Shown here piece by piece: positions 17,937 to 26,797 of a stretch of DNA of 64,000 nt. Position 1 is the stretch's first letter, and the number at the start of each line of letters is the position of its first letter. This stretch comes from Hyphomicrobiales bacterium (GTDB lineage: Bacteria; Pseudomonadota; Alphaproteobacteria; Rhizobiales; Aestuariivirgaceae). The stretch is from positions 3,060,501 to 3,124,500 of the forward strand of contig JADJVV010000001.1 in assembly GCA_016710435.1 (NCBI GenBank), given 5' to 3'. The notes beneath the pieces are model-generated. The model was not told the origin of the DNA, made no database searches, and worked only from the letters and a program-made list of their open reading frames with translations. A program made the position numbers and the translations under genes.

Positions 17937-20162
17937 ATGCCGCTTCGCAGTCTTTCGGATCATGTCCTGCCCGCACGCTTCAGCAACCACCTCACCGGGG
18001 TGGCGCTGGTGCTGGTTGTCCTGGGCATACTCGTTGGTCTGACGACCTTCGGCGTGCTGACCGGATTGACCCCCGTGCGGCCCAGCGAACAGGTCGTGCA
18101 GTTGCTCCTGCTGACCAACCTCACCGTGGTGCTGCTCATGGCCCTGGTGGTGGGTGTGCAGATTATCCGCCTGCTGCGGGACCGCGCCCGGGGCACGGCA
18201 GGTGCAGGCCTCCACCTCCGCCTCGTCGGGCTCTTTTCGATCGTGGCCGTCGCGCCCGCCTTGTTGGTCGCGGCTTTTGCCGCCGTCACCCTGAACCGCG
18301 GCCTCGATGCCTGGTTCTCGGAGCGCACACGGAACATCGTCGACACCGCCACAACGGTCGCCGAGGCCTACCTCACCAACGCGGGCGAGGCGACCCGCAA
18401 CGACCTCGCCGGGATCTCCGCCGATCTTGCCCAGCAGACCAAACTCTATACCGACGACCGCCAGGCCTTCGTCCGCCGCGTCGCCCGCCATGCGGCGCTG
18501 CGCAACCTCGCCGCAGTCTATATTTTCGAGCCGGCCTCCAAGCGGATCGACGTCAGCGTTACCGCCAACGACCGCATCAAGTTCATTGCCCCGGAAACAT
18601 ACAATCTCGACAAGGCCAAGGGCGGTGATGCCGTGATCATCCAGCCGGGCCGCGGCGGCAACGTCGTGCGCGCCATGGTGAAGCTGCAGGGCTATGAGAA
18701 CCTCTATCTCTACGTTTACCGGCTCATCTCGCCTGTGGTGATCGACCAACTCACCAAGACGCGTGATGCCAAAGCCGAATACGATCGGCTGATGGCCCAG
18801 AGAGCAGGGGTGCAGGTGACATTCGCCTTGGTCTATGCGCTCGTCGCCATGGTGTTCCTGCTCGCGGCCGTGTGGGCGGGCCTGCGCTTTGCCGACAATC
18901 TGGTCTCCCCCATCGTCCGGCTGCTCAACGCCGCCCGCGACGTGGCGCGTGGCAACTTCGCCGCCAAGGTGGCAACGGTGGATGGCCCCGGCGATCTGGT
19001 GACGCTCTCCAACACCTTCAACATGATGACGGACCAGATCACGCTGCACCGCGACCAGTTGGTCTACACCAATGAACAGCTCGACGCGCGGCGCCGCTTC
19101 ACCGAAGCCATGCTCTCGGGCGTCAGCGCCGGCGTGATCGGTATCAACCCGGACTTCCGCATCTCCATCGTCAACCGCTCGGCCATGACGCTGCTCGGCA
19201 AAAGCGAAGGCGAGCTGTTCGGAACGTCACTCACCGAAAGCGTGCCGGAATTCGCCAAGCTCTTTGACCTCGCCCTGTCGCGGCCTTCGGGTTCGGCTGA
19301 AGGTCAGGTCGAGATGACGGCGGACGGCCGCGACAAGAACCTGTTCCTCCGCATCACCACCGAACGGTCCGACGATGCCGAACACGGCTACGTCCTCACT
19401 TTCGACGACATGACCGATCTCGTCTCGGCACAGCGCAACTCCGCCTGGGCCGACATCGCCCGCCGCATCGCCCACGAAATCAAGAACCCGCTGACACCGA
19501 TCCAGCTCTCCGCCGAACGCCTAAAGCGCAAGTACCTCAAGGAAATCACCTCGGACCGCGCCGTGTTCGAACAGTGCACCGACACCATCATCCGCCAGGT
19601 GGGCGACCTCGGACGCATCGTTGATGAATTCTCCTCCTTCGCACGCATGCCGAAGGCCGTGCCCGAACCCAACAGCCTGCAGGAGGTTGTGTCGGATGCC
19701 ACCGTCCTCCAGCGTGTCTCGGCAGCCGACACCCAGATCGAGATCAGGCGCGACTCGGAGGTCCCCGTCTTCGCCTTTGACCGCCGCCTCGTCACCCAGG
19801 CCGTGACCAACCTGGTCAAGAACGCCCGCGAAGCGATCGATCCGCGGCTCACGTCACACGAGATGGAGCAGGGCCACATTGTCGTCAGCTACGGCATGAA
19901 GTGCGGCGCGCCCTATCTTTCCGTCACCGATAACGGCATCGGCTTGCCCCAGGAAAACCGCCATCGGTTGGCCGAGCCCTACATGACGACACGCGAGAAG
20001 GGCACCGGCCTCGGTCTCGCCATCGTCAAGCGCATCATGGAGGAGCACGGCGGATCGCTGACGCTTACCGATGCGCCGACCGGGCAGGGCGCCCGGGTCA
20101 CACTTCATTTCCCGCGCATCGACGTGCTGGAACAAACACCTGTTGAGGACGCGTTGGGTTGA
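17937..20162 (+). CDS. ntrY: Nitrogen/redox two-component sensor kinase NtrY
   Basis: Membrane histidine kinase (741 aa from the ATG at 17937; a GTG at 17928 is also possible). Three membrane helices in the first about 100 residues (ALVLVVLGILVGLTTFGVL; LLLLTNLTVVLLMALVVGV; LVGLFSIVAVAPALLVAAFA), a periplasmic region, another helix near residue 300 (VTFALVYALVAMVFLLAAVW), HAMP (about 320-375), PAS (about 385-490), then H-box RIAHEIKNPLTPIQLSAERL, N-box NLVKNAREAI, G1 DNGIGLPQE and G2 GTGLGLAIVKRI. This layout is characteristic of NtrY, partner of NtrX, which is tied to nitrogen, redox and envelope control in alphaproteobacteria. Confidence 0.96.
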   Translation: MPLRSLSDHVLPARFSNHLTGVALVLVVLGILVGLTTFGVLTGLTPVRPSEQVVQLLLLTNLTVVLLMALVVGVQIIRLLRDRARGTAGAGLHLRLVGLFSIVAVAPALLVAAFAAVTLNRGLDAWFSERTRNIVDTATTVAEAYLTNAGEATRNDLAGISADLAQQTKLYTDDRQAFVRRVARHAALRNLAAVYIFEPASKRIDVSVTANDRIKFIAPETYNLDKAKGGDAVIIQPGRGGNVVRAMVKLQGYENLYLYVYRLISPVVIDQLTKTRDAKAEYDRLMAQRAGVQVTFALVYALVAMVFLLAAVWAGLRFADNLVSPIVRLLNAARDVARGNFAAKVATVDGPGDLVTLSNTFNMMTDQITLHRDQLVYTNEQLDARRRFTEAMLSGVSAGVIGINPDFRISIVNRSAMTLLGKSEGELFGTSLTESVPEFAKLFDLALSRPSGSAEGQVEMTADGRDKNLFLRITTERSDDAEHGYVLTFDDMTDLVSAQRNSAWADIARRIAHEIKNPLTPIQLSAERLKRKYLKEITSDRAVFEQCTDTIIRQVGDLGRIVDEFSSFARMPKAVPEPNSLQEVVSDATVLQRVSAADTQIEIRRDSEVPVFAFDRRLVTQAVTNLVKNAREAIDPRLTSHEMEQGHIVVSYGMKCGAPYLSVTDNGIGLPQENRHRLAEPYMTTREKGTGLGLAIVKRIMEEHGGSLTLTDAPTGQGARVTLHFPRIDVLEQTPVEDALG

Positions 20163-20165
20163 ACC

Positions 20166-21557
20166 ATGGCTGCTGACATTCTCGTTATCGACGACGAAGC
20201 GGATATCCGCGAACTGATTTCCGGAATCCTGCAGGATGAGGGCTTCGAGACCAGGCTCGCGCACAATTCCGATGCCGCACTTGCCGAAGTGGCCACGCGC
20301 CGCCCTTCGCTGGTGATCCTCGACATCTGGCTGCAAGGCTCCAAGCTGGACGGCCTCGACCTGCTGCTGGAGATCAAGCAGCGCGTGCCCGACCTGCCGG
20401 TCATCATCATCTCGGGTCACGGCAACATCGAAACGGCCGTGGCGGCAATCAAGCGTGGCGCCTACGATTATATCGAAAAACCCTTCAATGCCGACCGCCT
20501 GCTGCTGGTGGTGAGCCGCGCGCTCGAAAACACGAGGCTGAAACGCGAGAACGAGCAACTGAAGGGCCGCAGCGGGTTCGATGCGGAACTGATCGGCCAG
20601 TCCGCGGCCATCAAGATGCTGAAGCAGACGCTGAAGAAAATCGCTCCCACCAACAGCCGCGTGATGATCATGGGCTCCATGGGCTCCGGCAAGGAACTGG
20701 TGGCGCGCACGCTGCATGCCATGTCCACCCGCGCCAGCGGACCATTCGTTGTGCTGAGCGCCGCCACCATGGCGCCGGAACGGCTGGAGGAAAATCTCTT
20801 CGGTCTGGAGCAGGGCGACGGACAGGGCCAGGCCATCGGCGCGCTGGAAGAGGCCCACGGCGGAACGCTCTACATCGACGAGGTGGCAGACATGCCGCTG
20901 GAAACCCAGGCCAAGGTTCTGCGCGTGCTGCTCGACCAGACCTTCCAGCGTGTCGGCGGCTTGAAGAAGGTGAAGGTCGACGTGCGCATCCTGTCGTCCA
21001 CGGCACGCGATCTTCAATCCGCAATTGCGGCCCAGACCTTCCGCGAAGACCTCTATCATCGCCTTAGCGTGGTGCCTGTGCGTGTGCCCGCCCTGGCCGA
21101 GCGGCGCGAGGACATTCCCTTCCTCATCGAACATTTTGCCCGCACCTATTCCAATGCGTCCGGGCAGCCGGCGCGCCGCTTTGCCGATGACGCCATAGCC
21201 CTGCTGCAGACACGCGACTGGCCCGGCAACGTCCGCGAACTCCGCAACAACGTCGAGCGCATCATGATTCTCGCCGCCGGCGAGGGGCACGACGAAATCA
21301 CCGCCGCCACATTTCCGGCCGAGACCAGCAATGCCGGGAGCGGCACCTTCAGCGGTGAGCACCTGCTGACCATGCCACTTCGCGAGGCCCGCGAAGCCTT
21401 CGAGCGTGACTATATCGCCGCGCAGTTGTCGCGATTTGGTGGGAATATTTCACGTACATCGGGTTTCATCGGCATGGAGCGTTCGGCCCTGCACCGGAAA
21501 ATCAAGATGCTCGGCTTGTCGTCACGCGATGAGGAGACGAGCGAGACAGCCTCATGA
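20166..21557 (+). CDS. ntrX: Response regulator NtrX (lacks the GAFTGA loop)
   Basis: Partner of NtrY, 463 aa. Receiver domain with D9/D10 and phospho-site D53 (VILDIWLQGSKLDG), AAA+ domain with Walker A GSMGSGKELVARTL and Walker B LYIDEVADMP, and C-terminal Fis helix-turn-helix (FGGNISRTSGFIGMERSAL). The sigma-54 contact motif GAFTGA is replaced: where NtrC has GHEKGAFTGA this protein has GLEQGDGQGQAIGAL. Loss of this loop is known for alphaproteobacterial NtrX, so it is unlikely to be a classical sigma-54 activator and probably acts with the housekeeping polymerase or as a repressor. It starts 3 bases after ntrY. Confidence 0.96.
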   Translation: MAADILVIDDEADIRELISGILQDEGFETRLAHNSDAALAEVATRRPSLVILDIWLQGSKLDGLDLLLEIKQRVPDLPVIIISGHGNIETAVAAIKRGAYDYIEKPFNADRLLLVVSRALENTRLKRENEQLKGRSGFDAELIGQSAAIKMLKQTLKKIAPTNSRVMIMGSMGSGKELVARTLHAMSTRASGPFVVLSAATMAPERLEENLFGLEQGDGQGQAIGALEEAHGGTLYIDEVADMPLETQAKVLRVLLDQTFQRVGGLKKVKVDVRILSSTARDLQSAIAAQTFREDLYHRLSVVPVRVPALAERREDIPFLIEHFARTYSNASGQPARRFADDAIALLQTRDWPGNVRELRNNVERIMILAAGEGHDEITAATFPAETSNAGSGTFSGEHLLTMPLREAREAFERDYIAAQLSRFGGNISRTSGFIGMERSALHRKIKMLGLSSRDEETSETAS

Positions 21558-21653
21558 CACACGTAGAGATAGCATCTTTTGCCATTCCAACGTTTGTGTT
21601 AGTGAGCATGTGAGCTTAGGCGGCAACAAAACAACAAAAGAGGCAAGCAGACG

Positions 21654-21899
21654 ATGGCCCAGGAAAAGCCCCAGAATCTCCAGGACACCTTCCTCAATCA
21701 TGTGCGCAAATCGAAGGTTCCGGTGACGGTGTTCCTCGTCAACGGCGTCAAGCTCCAGGGCATCATCACATGGTTTGACAATTTCTGTCTCTTGCTGCGA
21801 CGTGACGGCGTGTCACAGCTTGTCTACAAGCACGCGATCTCGACGATCATGCCGGGCGCACCGATCAGCCTCTTTGATGATGAAAACGGTGGCTCTTGA
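21654..21899 (+). CDS. hfq: RNA chaperone Hfq
   Basis: Hexameric Sm-like RNA chaperone mediating small-RNA regulation; 81 aa. Sm1 motif (QDTFLNHVRKSKVPVTVFLV, NGVKLQGIITWFDNFCLLL) and Sm2 motif YKHAISTIMP are intact. The C-terminal tail is short (about 10 residues, rich in Asp/Glu), as in other alphaproteobacteria. A 96-bp gap with AT-rich sequence separates it from ntrX and probably holds its promoter; AAAAGAGGCAAGCAGACG precedes the ATG. Its stop overlaps the TTG start of hflX. Confidence 0.98.
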   Translation: MAQEKPQNLQDTFLNHVRKSKVPVTVFLVNGVKLQGIITWFDNFCLLLRRDGVSQLVYKHAISTIMPGAPISLFDDENGGS

Positions 21900-23281
21900 G
21901 TGAACGTAAACCGGCCCGCAAAGCGGCCGTAACAATCGGGGAAGGTGACGGCCCCGCGGGCAATACGGGAGTTGCCGTCGTCATTCATGTCGAACCGAAA
22001 TCAGGCACCGCAGAGAATGCGCGGTCCGCCCAGTCGCGGCTCGATGAAGCATTGGGCCTCACCCGGGCCATCCGCCTCATGGTGGCGCATTCGCTCATCG
22101 TGCCGCTCGCCGCACCGAAACCCGCCACCCTCATTGGCTCCGGCAAGGTCGAGGAGATCGCCGCCATCGTGGCGGAGCAGGATGCGGGGCTCGTTATCGT
22201 CAACGCCCAGCTTTCACCCATCCAGCAGCGCAACCTCGAGCGCGCATGGAAAGCCAAGGTGCTGGACCGCACCGGCCTCATTCTCGAAATCTTCGGAGAA
22301 CGTGCCTCAACCCGCGAAGGCACGCTGCAGGTGGAACTGGCGCATCTGCGCTACCAGAAGAGTCGCCTCGTGCGCTCCTGGACCCATCTGGAACGGCAGC
22401 GCGGCGGCTTCGGCTTCCTGGGCGGCCCCGGCGAAAGCCAGATCGAAGCAGATCGACGCCTCATTCAGGAACGGATCGCACGTCTGGAAAAGCAACTGGC
22501 CGACGTCGTGAAGACACGGGGATTGCACCGGGCAGGGCGCTCACGCGTGCCTTATCCCGTTGTCGCCCTCGTCGGTTACACCAACGCCGGAAAGTCCACG
22601 CTCTTCAACCGCCTCACCAATGCGAAGGTCCTGGCGAAGGATATGCTGTTCGCCACGCTTGATCCCACCATGCGGGTGATCGAACTGCCGCATGGACGCA
22701 AGATCATTCTCTCGGACACCGTGGGCTTCATCTCCGATCTGCCCACGGCCCTCATCGCCGCCTTCCGCGCGACGCTGGAAGAGGTGCTGGCCGCCGATGT
22801 GATTCTGCATGTGCGCGATGTCAGCCACCCGGAGACCGAAGCCCAGGCGCAGGATGTGCTCACCGTGCTGGAAGAACTCGGCATCGGCGAAGCGAACCGC
22901 GAGCATCTTCTCGAAGTCTGGAACAAGGCGGACCTTCTGGAACCGCTGGAATATGCCCAGCGGGAAGCATCAGCAGGGCGGCGGCCCGATTGCGTGCTCG
23001 TCTCTTCCGTCGATGGCACGGGATTGGACGACCTGCTGCTGCGCGTGGAAAAACGCCTCGGTCGGACTGCAGACCTCTATTCGGTCACGCTGGAGGGAAG
23101 CGACGGCAAGGGGCTGGCGTGGCTGCACCGCCGCTGCGAAGTGATCTCGCGCCGCGATCTCAGGAACGGCAACATGCGCATCGAAGTCCGGATGGACGCC
23201 GACAGGGCAGGCCAGGCCAAGGCACTTTTCGGCCGCGCCATGAAGAAGGTCACGGCACAGAGTCTGGCAGCGCCTGAATAG
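21896..23281 (+). CDS. hflX: GTPase HflX
   Basis: Ribosome-associated GTPase that splits stalled or stressed ribosomes; 461 aa. The N-terminal HflX domain (about 25-185, with the conserved RERASTREGTLQVELAHL region and the glycine-rich GGPGESQIEADRRLI) precedes the G domain: G1 GYTNAGKSTLFN, G3 DTVGFI, G4 NKAD. The likely start is TTG at 21896, overlapping the hfq TGA; no ATG or GTG fits the conserved N-terminus. The hfq-hflX order is conserved across proteobacteria. It converges on mazG with 15 bases between stops. Confidence 0.95.
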   Translation: MSERKPARKAAVTIGEGDGPAGNTGVAVVIHVEPKSGTAENARSAQSRLDEALGLTRAIRLMVAHSLIVPLAAPKPATLIGSGKVEEIAAIVAEQDAGLVIVNAQLSPIQQRNLERAWKAKVLDRTGLILEIFGERASTREGTLQVELAHLRYQKSRLVRSWTHLERQRGGFGFLGGPGESQIEADRRLIQERIARLEKQLADVVKTRGLHRAGRSRVPYPVVALVGYTNAGKSTLFNRLTNAKVLAKDMLFATLDPTMRVIELPHGRKIILSDTVGFISDLPTALIAAFRATLEEVLAADVILHVRDVSHPETEAQAQDVLTVLEELGIGEANREHLLEVWNKADLLEPLEYAQREASAGRRPDCVLVSSVDGTGLDDLLLRVEKRLGRTADLYSVTLEGSDGKGLAWLHRRCEVISRRDLRNGNMRIEVRMDADRAGQAKALFGRAMKKVTAQSLAAPE

Positions 23282-23296
23282 TGAGCGGCAGGCCTG

Positions 23297-24142
23297 TTAC
23301 AGGCCCTTTGCCTTCGCCTCATCCCACAGCGCATCCATTTCCGCGAGATCGGATTGGACAGGCGTCTTGCCCCGCGCCTTCAGCGCGTCCTCGATGTGGG
23401 CAAAGCGGCGCTCGAATTTGGCGTTGGCGCCGCGCAGGGCCGCTTCCGGATCAACCCCATAATGCCGCGCCAGATTGGCGACGACGAACAACAGGTCGCC
23501 CAGTTCCTCACCGCGTTTCTCGGGCGGGGCCTCGCGCAACTCGGCCACTTCCTCGTTGATCTTGTCGTAGACGAAATCCACCGCCGGCCAGTCGAAGCCC
23601 ACCTTGGCCGCCTTGGCCTGCAGCTTCAGCGCCCGCGACAGGGCAGGCAGCGCCAGCGCCACGGTCGAGAGAAGCCGCTCCTTGTCCTTGCCGGTGGCGG
23701 CCCGTTCCTTGGCTTTGTTGGCCTCCCAGAACCCCTTGGCCACGCCCGCCGCACGCGCCTCGGCATCGCCGAACACATGGGGGTGCCGGCGGATCATCTT
23801 GCGCACCACGCCCTCGATCACATCATCGAAGGTGAAGCTGCCTTCCTCGGCAGCCATCTGCGCATGGTAGATGGGCTGGAGCAGGAGATCGCCCAACTCG
23901 TCGCAAAGCTCCGCCCGGGACCCGCGCTCAATAGCGTCAGCCACCTCATAGGCTTCCTCGATGGTGTAAGGTGCAATCGACGCGAAGTCCTGTTCCAGAT
24001 CCCACGGGCATCCCGTCACCGGCGTACGCAGCGCCTGCATGAGGGCGCGCAACGTCGCAATGTCACGCGGGTCCATCGCCGCCACATCAGAGGGTGCAGC
24101 GGTATGTTGGGGGGATTGGGAACCGGCCTTGGCAGCGGTCAT
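23297..24142 (-). CDS. mazG: Nucleoside triphosphate pyrophosphohydrolase MazG
   Basis: All-alpha NTP pyrophosphohydrolase with two MazG repeats, removing aberrant or excess nucleotides and ppGpp; 281 aa. First repeat: YTIEEAYEVADAIERG...ELCDELGDLLLQ with the EExxE/ExxD metal ligands, and HPHVFGD; second: KINEEVAELREA...EELGDLLFVVANLAR. The N-terminal 22 residues are low in conservation, and an internal ATG at 24076 (MDPRDIATLRALM) is an alternative start. Upstream, an AT-rich 16-bp palindrome at 24175-24190 may be its promoter or operator. Confidence 0.94.
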   Translation of the reverse strand: MTAAKAGSQSPQHTAAPSDVAAMDPRDIATLRALMQALRTPVTGCPWDLEQDFASIAPYTIEEAYEVADAIERGSRAELCDELGDLLLQPIYHAQMAAEEGSFTFDDVIEGVVRKMIRRHPHVFGDAEARAAGVAKGFWEANKAKERAATGKDKERLLSTVALALPALSRALKLQAKAAKVGFDWPAVDFVYDKINEEVAELREAPPEKRGEELGDLLFVVANLARHYGVDPEAALRGANAKFERRFAHIEDALKARGKTPVQSDLAEMDALWDEAKAKGL

Positions 24143-24174
24143 GGGCGTCTCATATCGGTGGATGCGTTCATTCG

Positions 24175-24190
24175 CATAATATATATTATG
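24175..24190. promoter_or_regulatory. 16-bp perfect AT-rich palindrome upstream of mazG
   Basis: CATAATAT/ATATTATG reads the same on both strands and is strikingly AT-rich in this GC-rich genome. It lies 33 bases upstream of the mazG ATG. On the minus strand it contains -10-like hexamers (TATATT, TATTAT), so it may be the mazG promoter core, an operator, or both. No clear -35 box could be fixed. Confidence 0.45.
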
Positions 24191-24278
24191 GAATATTCAG
24201 ATGTGGTCTAGAAAGCCTTCCGGAGGCAGTTTTATCCGCCCCCGGCAATGGTTTACGGCAATGCTCTGCCGTTGAAGA

Positions 24279-26774
24279 TCAACGCAACGGCGCCTGCTTC
24301 GCCCAGGGCCGCGGCTTGCAGTTCGGCACCTTGTTGAAGTTCGCATCCCATACATTGTCCATGCAGTCGAACCAGTACGGCGTCTGCTTGGCCCACGACG
24401 TATCCTTGAACTTCGCCTGCAGCAGTTCCTGCGCCGGCTTGGAATACGCCTTGTGGCCGCCATGCCAGTTGCAGCCATAGCGCACGACCTGGTTGGCGAG
24501 CGCCAGCGCTTCCGGCGCGCCGTCATTGCCCTTGCTGGCCTTGCCCCAGCGGATCGCCGCCTGCGTCAGCAACCGCGGCGCTGATGGCGCCTTGGCCAGC
24601 CGTGACACCTCGGACCAGTCCACGGCCTTGACCATGGGATGCGCCTTCAGCAGTCCGTCGCGCGCGGCCTGGGCCTGCGCCACGGCACCGTCTTCAAGGA
24701 CGGGCTTCAGTTCGTCGGCATTGTAGTCTGCTGCGGCGGTGACGCCGGAGTCATCGTCGAAGCGCTTGCGCAAGGCGCCAAGCTGCCGGTCGGTCTCCAG
24801 CGGACACCACCAGTTCTTGTCATTGTGGTCATATGAGTCCACCGCCGCGAAGGAATCGCGCTTGGCCTCGATGGCATCTGTCCAGTCGGCCGAATTCAGC
24901 AGAATGCCAAAACGCGGGTTGCGCAGGATGGTTAACAGCCACTGCCGTTCGGCGCGCAGTTTGGGATAAGCCGACTTTACCGCTTCGAACGCTGATTTCA
25001 GCTCCGGATTGGCGGTGAGCATGGCGTCCGTATCCGCAGCCTTGGGCATGCGGCCGCGGGCATAATCCCGCGTCCACGCCGCGCGCAGCAGCAGCGCTTT
25101 CTGTTCCGGAGCAAATGCAGCGTTGCCGGCAAGTTCCCGCAGCGTCTTGGCGGCAAGCAGGTTGAGCACCGGATTGCCCAGCTTGGCGTTGCTGAGCGTC
25201 AGCGCTTCAGCAAACTTCGCCTGGTCCTCGGCAACCCAGCCCATGAAGTTGCTGTAGATGGCGGAGGTGCCTTCGCGCTCATATTGTTCGCGTTTGCCGA
25301 TCGCCTCCAGCAGTGTGGGCGTGATGAGGGCATCGCGCAGGCGCCGTCCCTCCTCCGCGTTGCCGCTCGCCAGTATTGCATTCATCAGGCGCGGCAGAAT
25401 GATGTCGATCATTCCGCTGGTGTAGCCCGTGGGCAGGCCCTTCAGCCCCGCATAGGCCTCATCATATTTGCCTGCGAGGACCGAAAGGCGCGTGGCCTCG
25501 CGGGCAAGCTCGATTACCGCCGCCGTGTCCGGCGCATCGCCACAGGACGACTGCGCCTTGGTGGCCGCATCCTTGGCCTTGGCCCATAGCGCCGCCCGGG
25601 TCGCATCATCCGGGCCGGCCTTCAGGGCGTCGATCATGTCGCGGGCCGAACCGGTGATACCCGCCGCAGCCGGTTGCAGGCCCATGGCCCGATCCACATA
25701 GGAGGTGCTCCAGGCATTCCACTTCGGGCCGATCAAGGTCCACGGCGCACGGTCCTGCATCTTGGCGACAGAATGGCCTGTCATCATCCACAGCACCATC
25801 GGGTGCTTGCGGCTGGCGTCCATCAGCGCCTTCGACACGGTGGCGTTGGCCGGCAACGTGCCGTTCACCCACCAGTCGTCCTGCTTGTCGCGCACCCCGA
25901 CAAAGTCGATGTCGTAGAGGGCCGAGGAATATTCTCCCTGCGCCTTGGGATCCGCCGAGATGGCGGATGCAGGCTGGCTCAAGGTCGCCACCGTGTTGTC
26001 GATCAGCGTGCTCCATCCCGCTGGCGTGTCCTCCAGGTTGGCGATGTAGCCTTGCAGGTCCTTGGTGATGACATGCACCGAGGCAAGCGAGGGATCAGCC
26101 AGAATGGCTGCTGCCTCGGCCCGGGCTTCGGTGAGGTTCTTGGCGTTGGCCAGCAGGTTTGCCACGTTGTAGCGCGCCGCGGCCTTGTGCGGCGAAGCAC
26201 TGGCGCCGATCGCCTTGAACATCTGCACGGCCTTCGTCTTGTCCGCACCATAGAAAGCAACGGAAGCCTCCTGGTAGGCACGGTCATCCTGTTGCATCTG
26301 GGCCAATTCAGGCTTCACCTCGAGCGGATCAGGCAATGCCACCTGGCCTGTGTCTGTGCCGTCGCAAGCCTTCATCACCCGCGCCTGCGATTTCAGCCAT
26401 TGCTTGATGTAGGGGTCTGTAGGCCCCAGCTTTGCAATCCGCGCCTCCAGCACTTCCAGCGGATAGGACATGCGGCACTCATAGGGAACGTTCTGCAGGT
26501 CCGGCATGTCGGGCGCCAGTTCGGCCGCACGCTTCTTCCACGCTTCGGTCGCGGCGTATCCGCTGTAGAACGGGCTGTCGGCGGCCACGTCAGGTGCGCC
26601 AAGACCGTTGAGCTTCCGCCAGCTTGCGGCCCCGAACGGAGCCTTGGCGAAACCATCCATGGCGGCATTCAGCTTTTCCGGCGTGCAGGCGGCTTGCGCC
26701 AGGGCCGGGGCGGCAGCGGCAAGCGGCGTAAGCGAAAGTGCCAGCATAAAGCTGGCAAGGCGGCGGCTCTTCAT
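24279..26774 (-). CDS. Large secreted/periplasmic protein of unknown function, 8 cysteines
   Basis: An 831-residue protein I do not recognise. It begins with a clear Sec signal peptide (positively charged MKSRR, hydrophobic core, ALAQA cleavage site about residue 28). The ATG at 26774 is fixed by GGAGG 7 bases upstream. The mature protein is mostly alpha-helical in appearance with many Ala-rich amphipathic segments, suggestive of an alpha-alpha superhelix (TPR-like), but no definite repeat could be aligned. It has exactly eight cysteines spread from near the cleavage site to the C-terminus, which would allow four disulfides, and a Trp-rich C-terminal third (KNWWCPLE, GCNWHGGHKAY, YWFDCMDNVWD). 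It is last in the minus-strand run metG-tatD-MBL, 23 bases after the MBL gene. Confidence 0.8.
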   Translation of the reverse strand: MKSRRLASFMLALSLTPLAAAAPALAQAACTPEKLNAAMDGFAKAPFGAASWRKLNGLGAPDVAADSPFYSGYAATEAWKKRAAELAPDMPDLQNVPYECRMSYPLEVLEARIAKLGPTDPYIKQWLKSQARVMKACDGTDTGQVALPDPLEVKPELAQMQQDDRAYQEASVAFYGADKTKAVQMFKAIGASASPHKAAARYNVANLLANAKNLTEARAEAAAILADPSLASVHVITKDLQGYIANLEDTPAGWSTLIDNTVATLSQPASAISADPKAQGEYSSALYDIDFVGVRDKQDDWWVNGTLPANATVSKALMDASRKHPMVLWMMTGHSVAKMQDRAPWTLIGPKWNAWSTSYVDRAMGLQPAAAGITGSARDMIDALKAGPDDATRAALWAKAKDAATKAQSSCGDAPDTAAVIELAREATRLSVLAGKYDEAYAGLKGLPTGYTSGMIDIILPRLMNAILASGNAEEGRRLRDALITPTLLEAIGKREQYEREGTSAIYSNFMGWVAEDQAKFAEALTLSNAKLGNPVLNLLAAKTLRELAGNAAFAPEQKALLLRAAWTRDYARGRMPKAADTDAMLTANPELKSAFEAVKSAYPKLRAERQWLLTILRNPRFGILLNSADWTDAIEAKRDSFAAVDSYDHNDKNWWCPLETDRQLGALRKRFDDDSGVTAAADYNADELKPVLEDGAVAQAQAARDGLLKAHPMVKAVDWSEVSRLAKAPSAPRLLTQAAIRWGKASKGNDGAPEALALANQVVRYGCNWHGGHKAYSKPAQELLQAKFKDTSWAKQTPYWFDCMDNVWDANFNKVPNCKPRPWAKQAPLR

Positions 26775-26797
26775 GAAATCCTCCAAGGGACGGGCGT

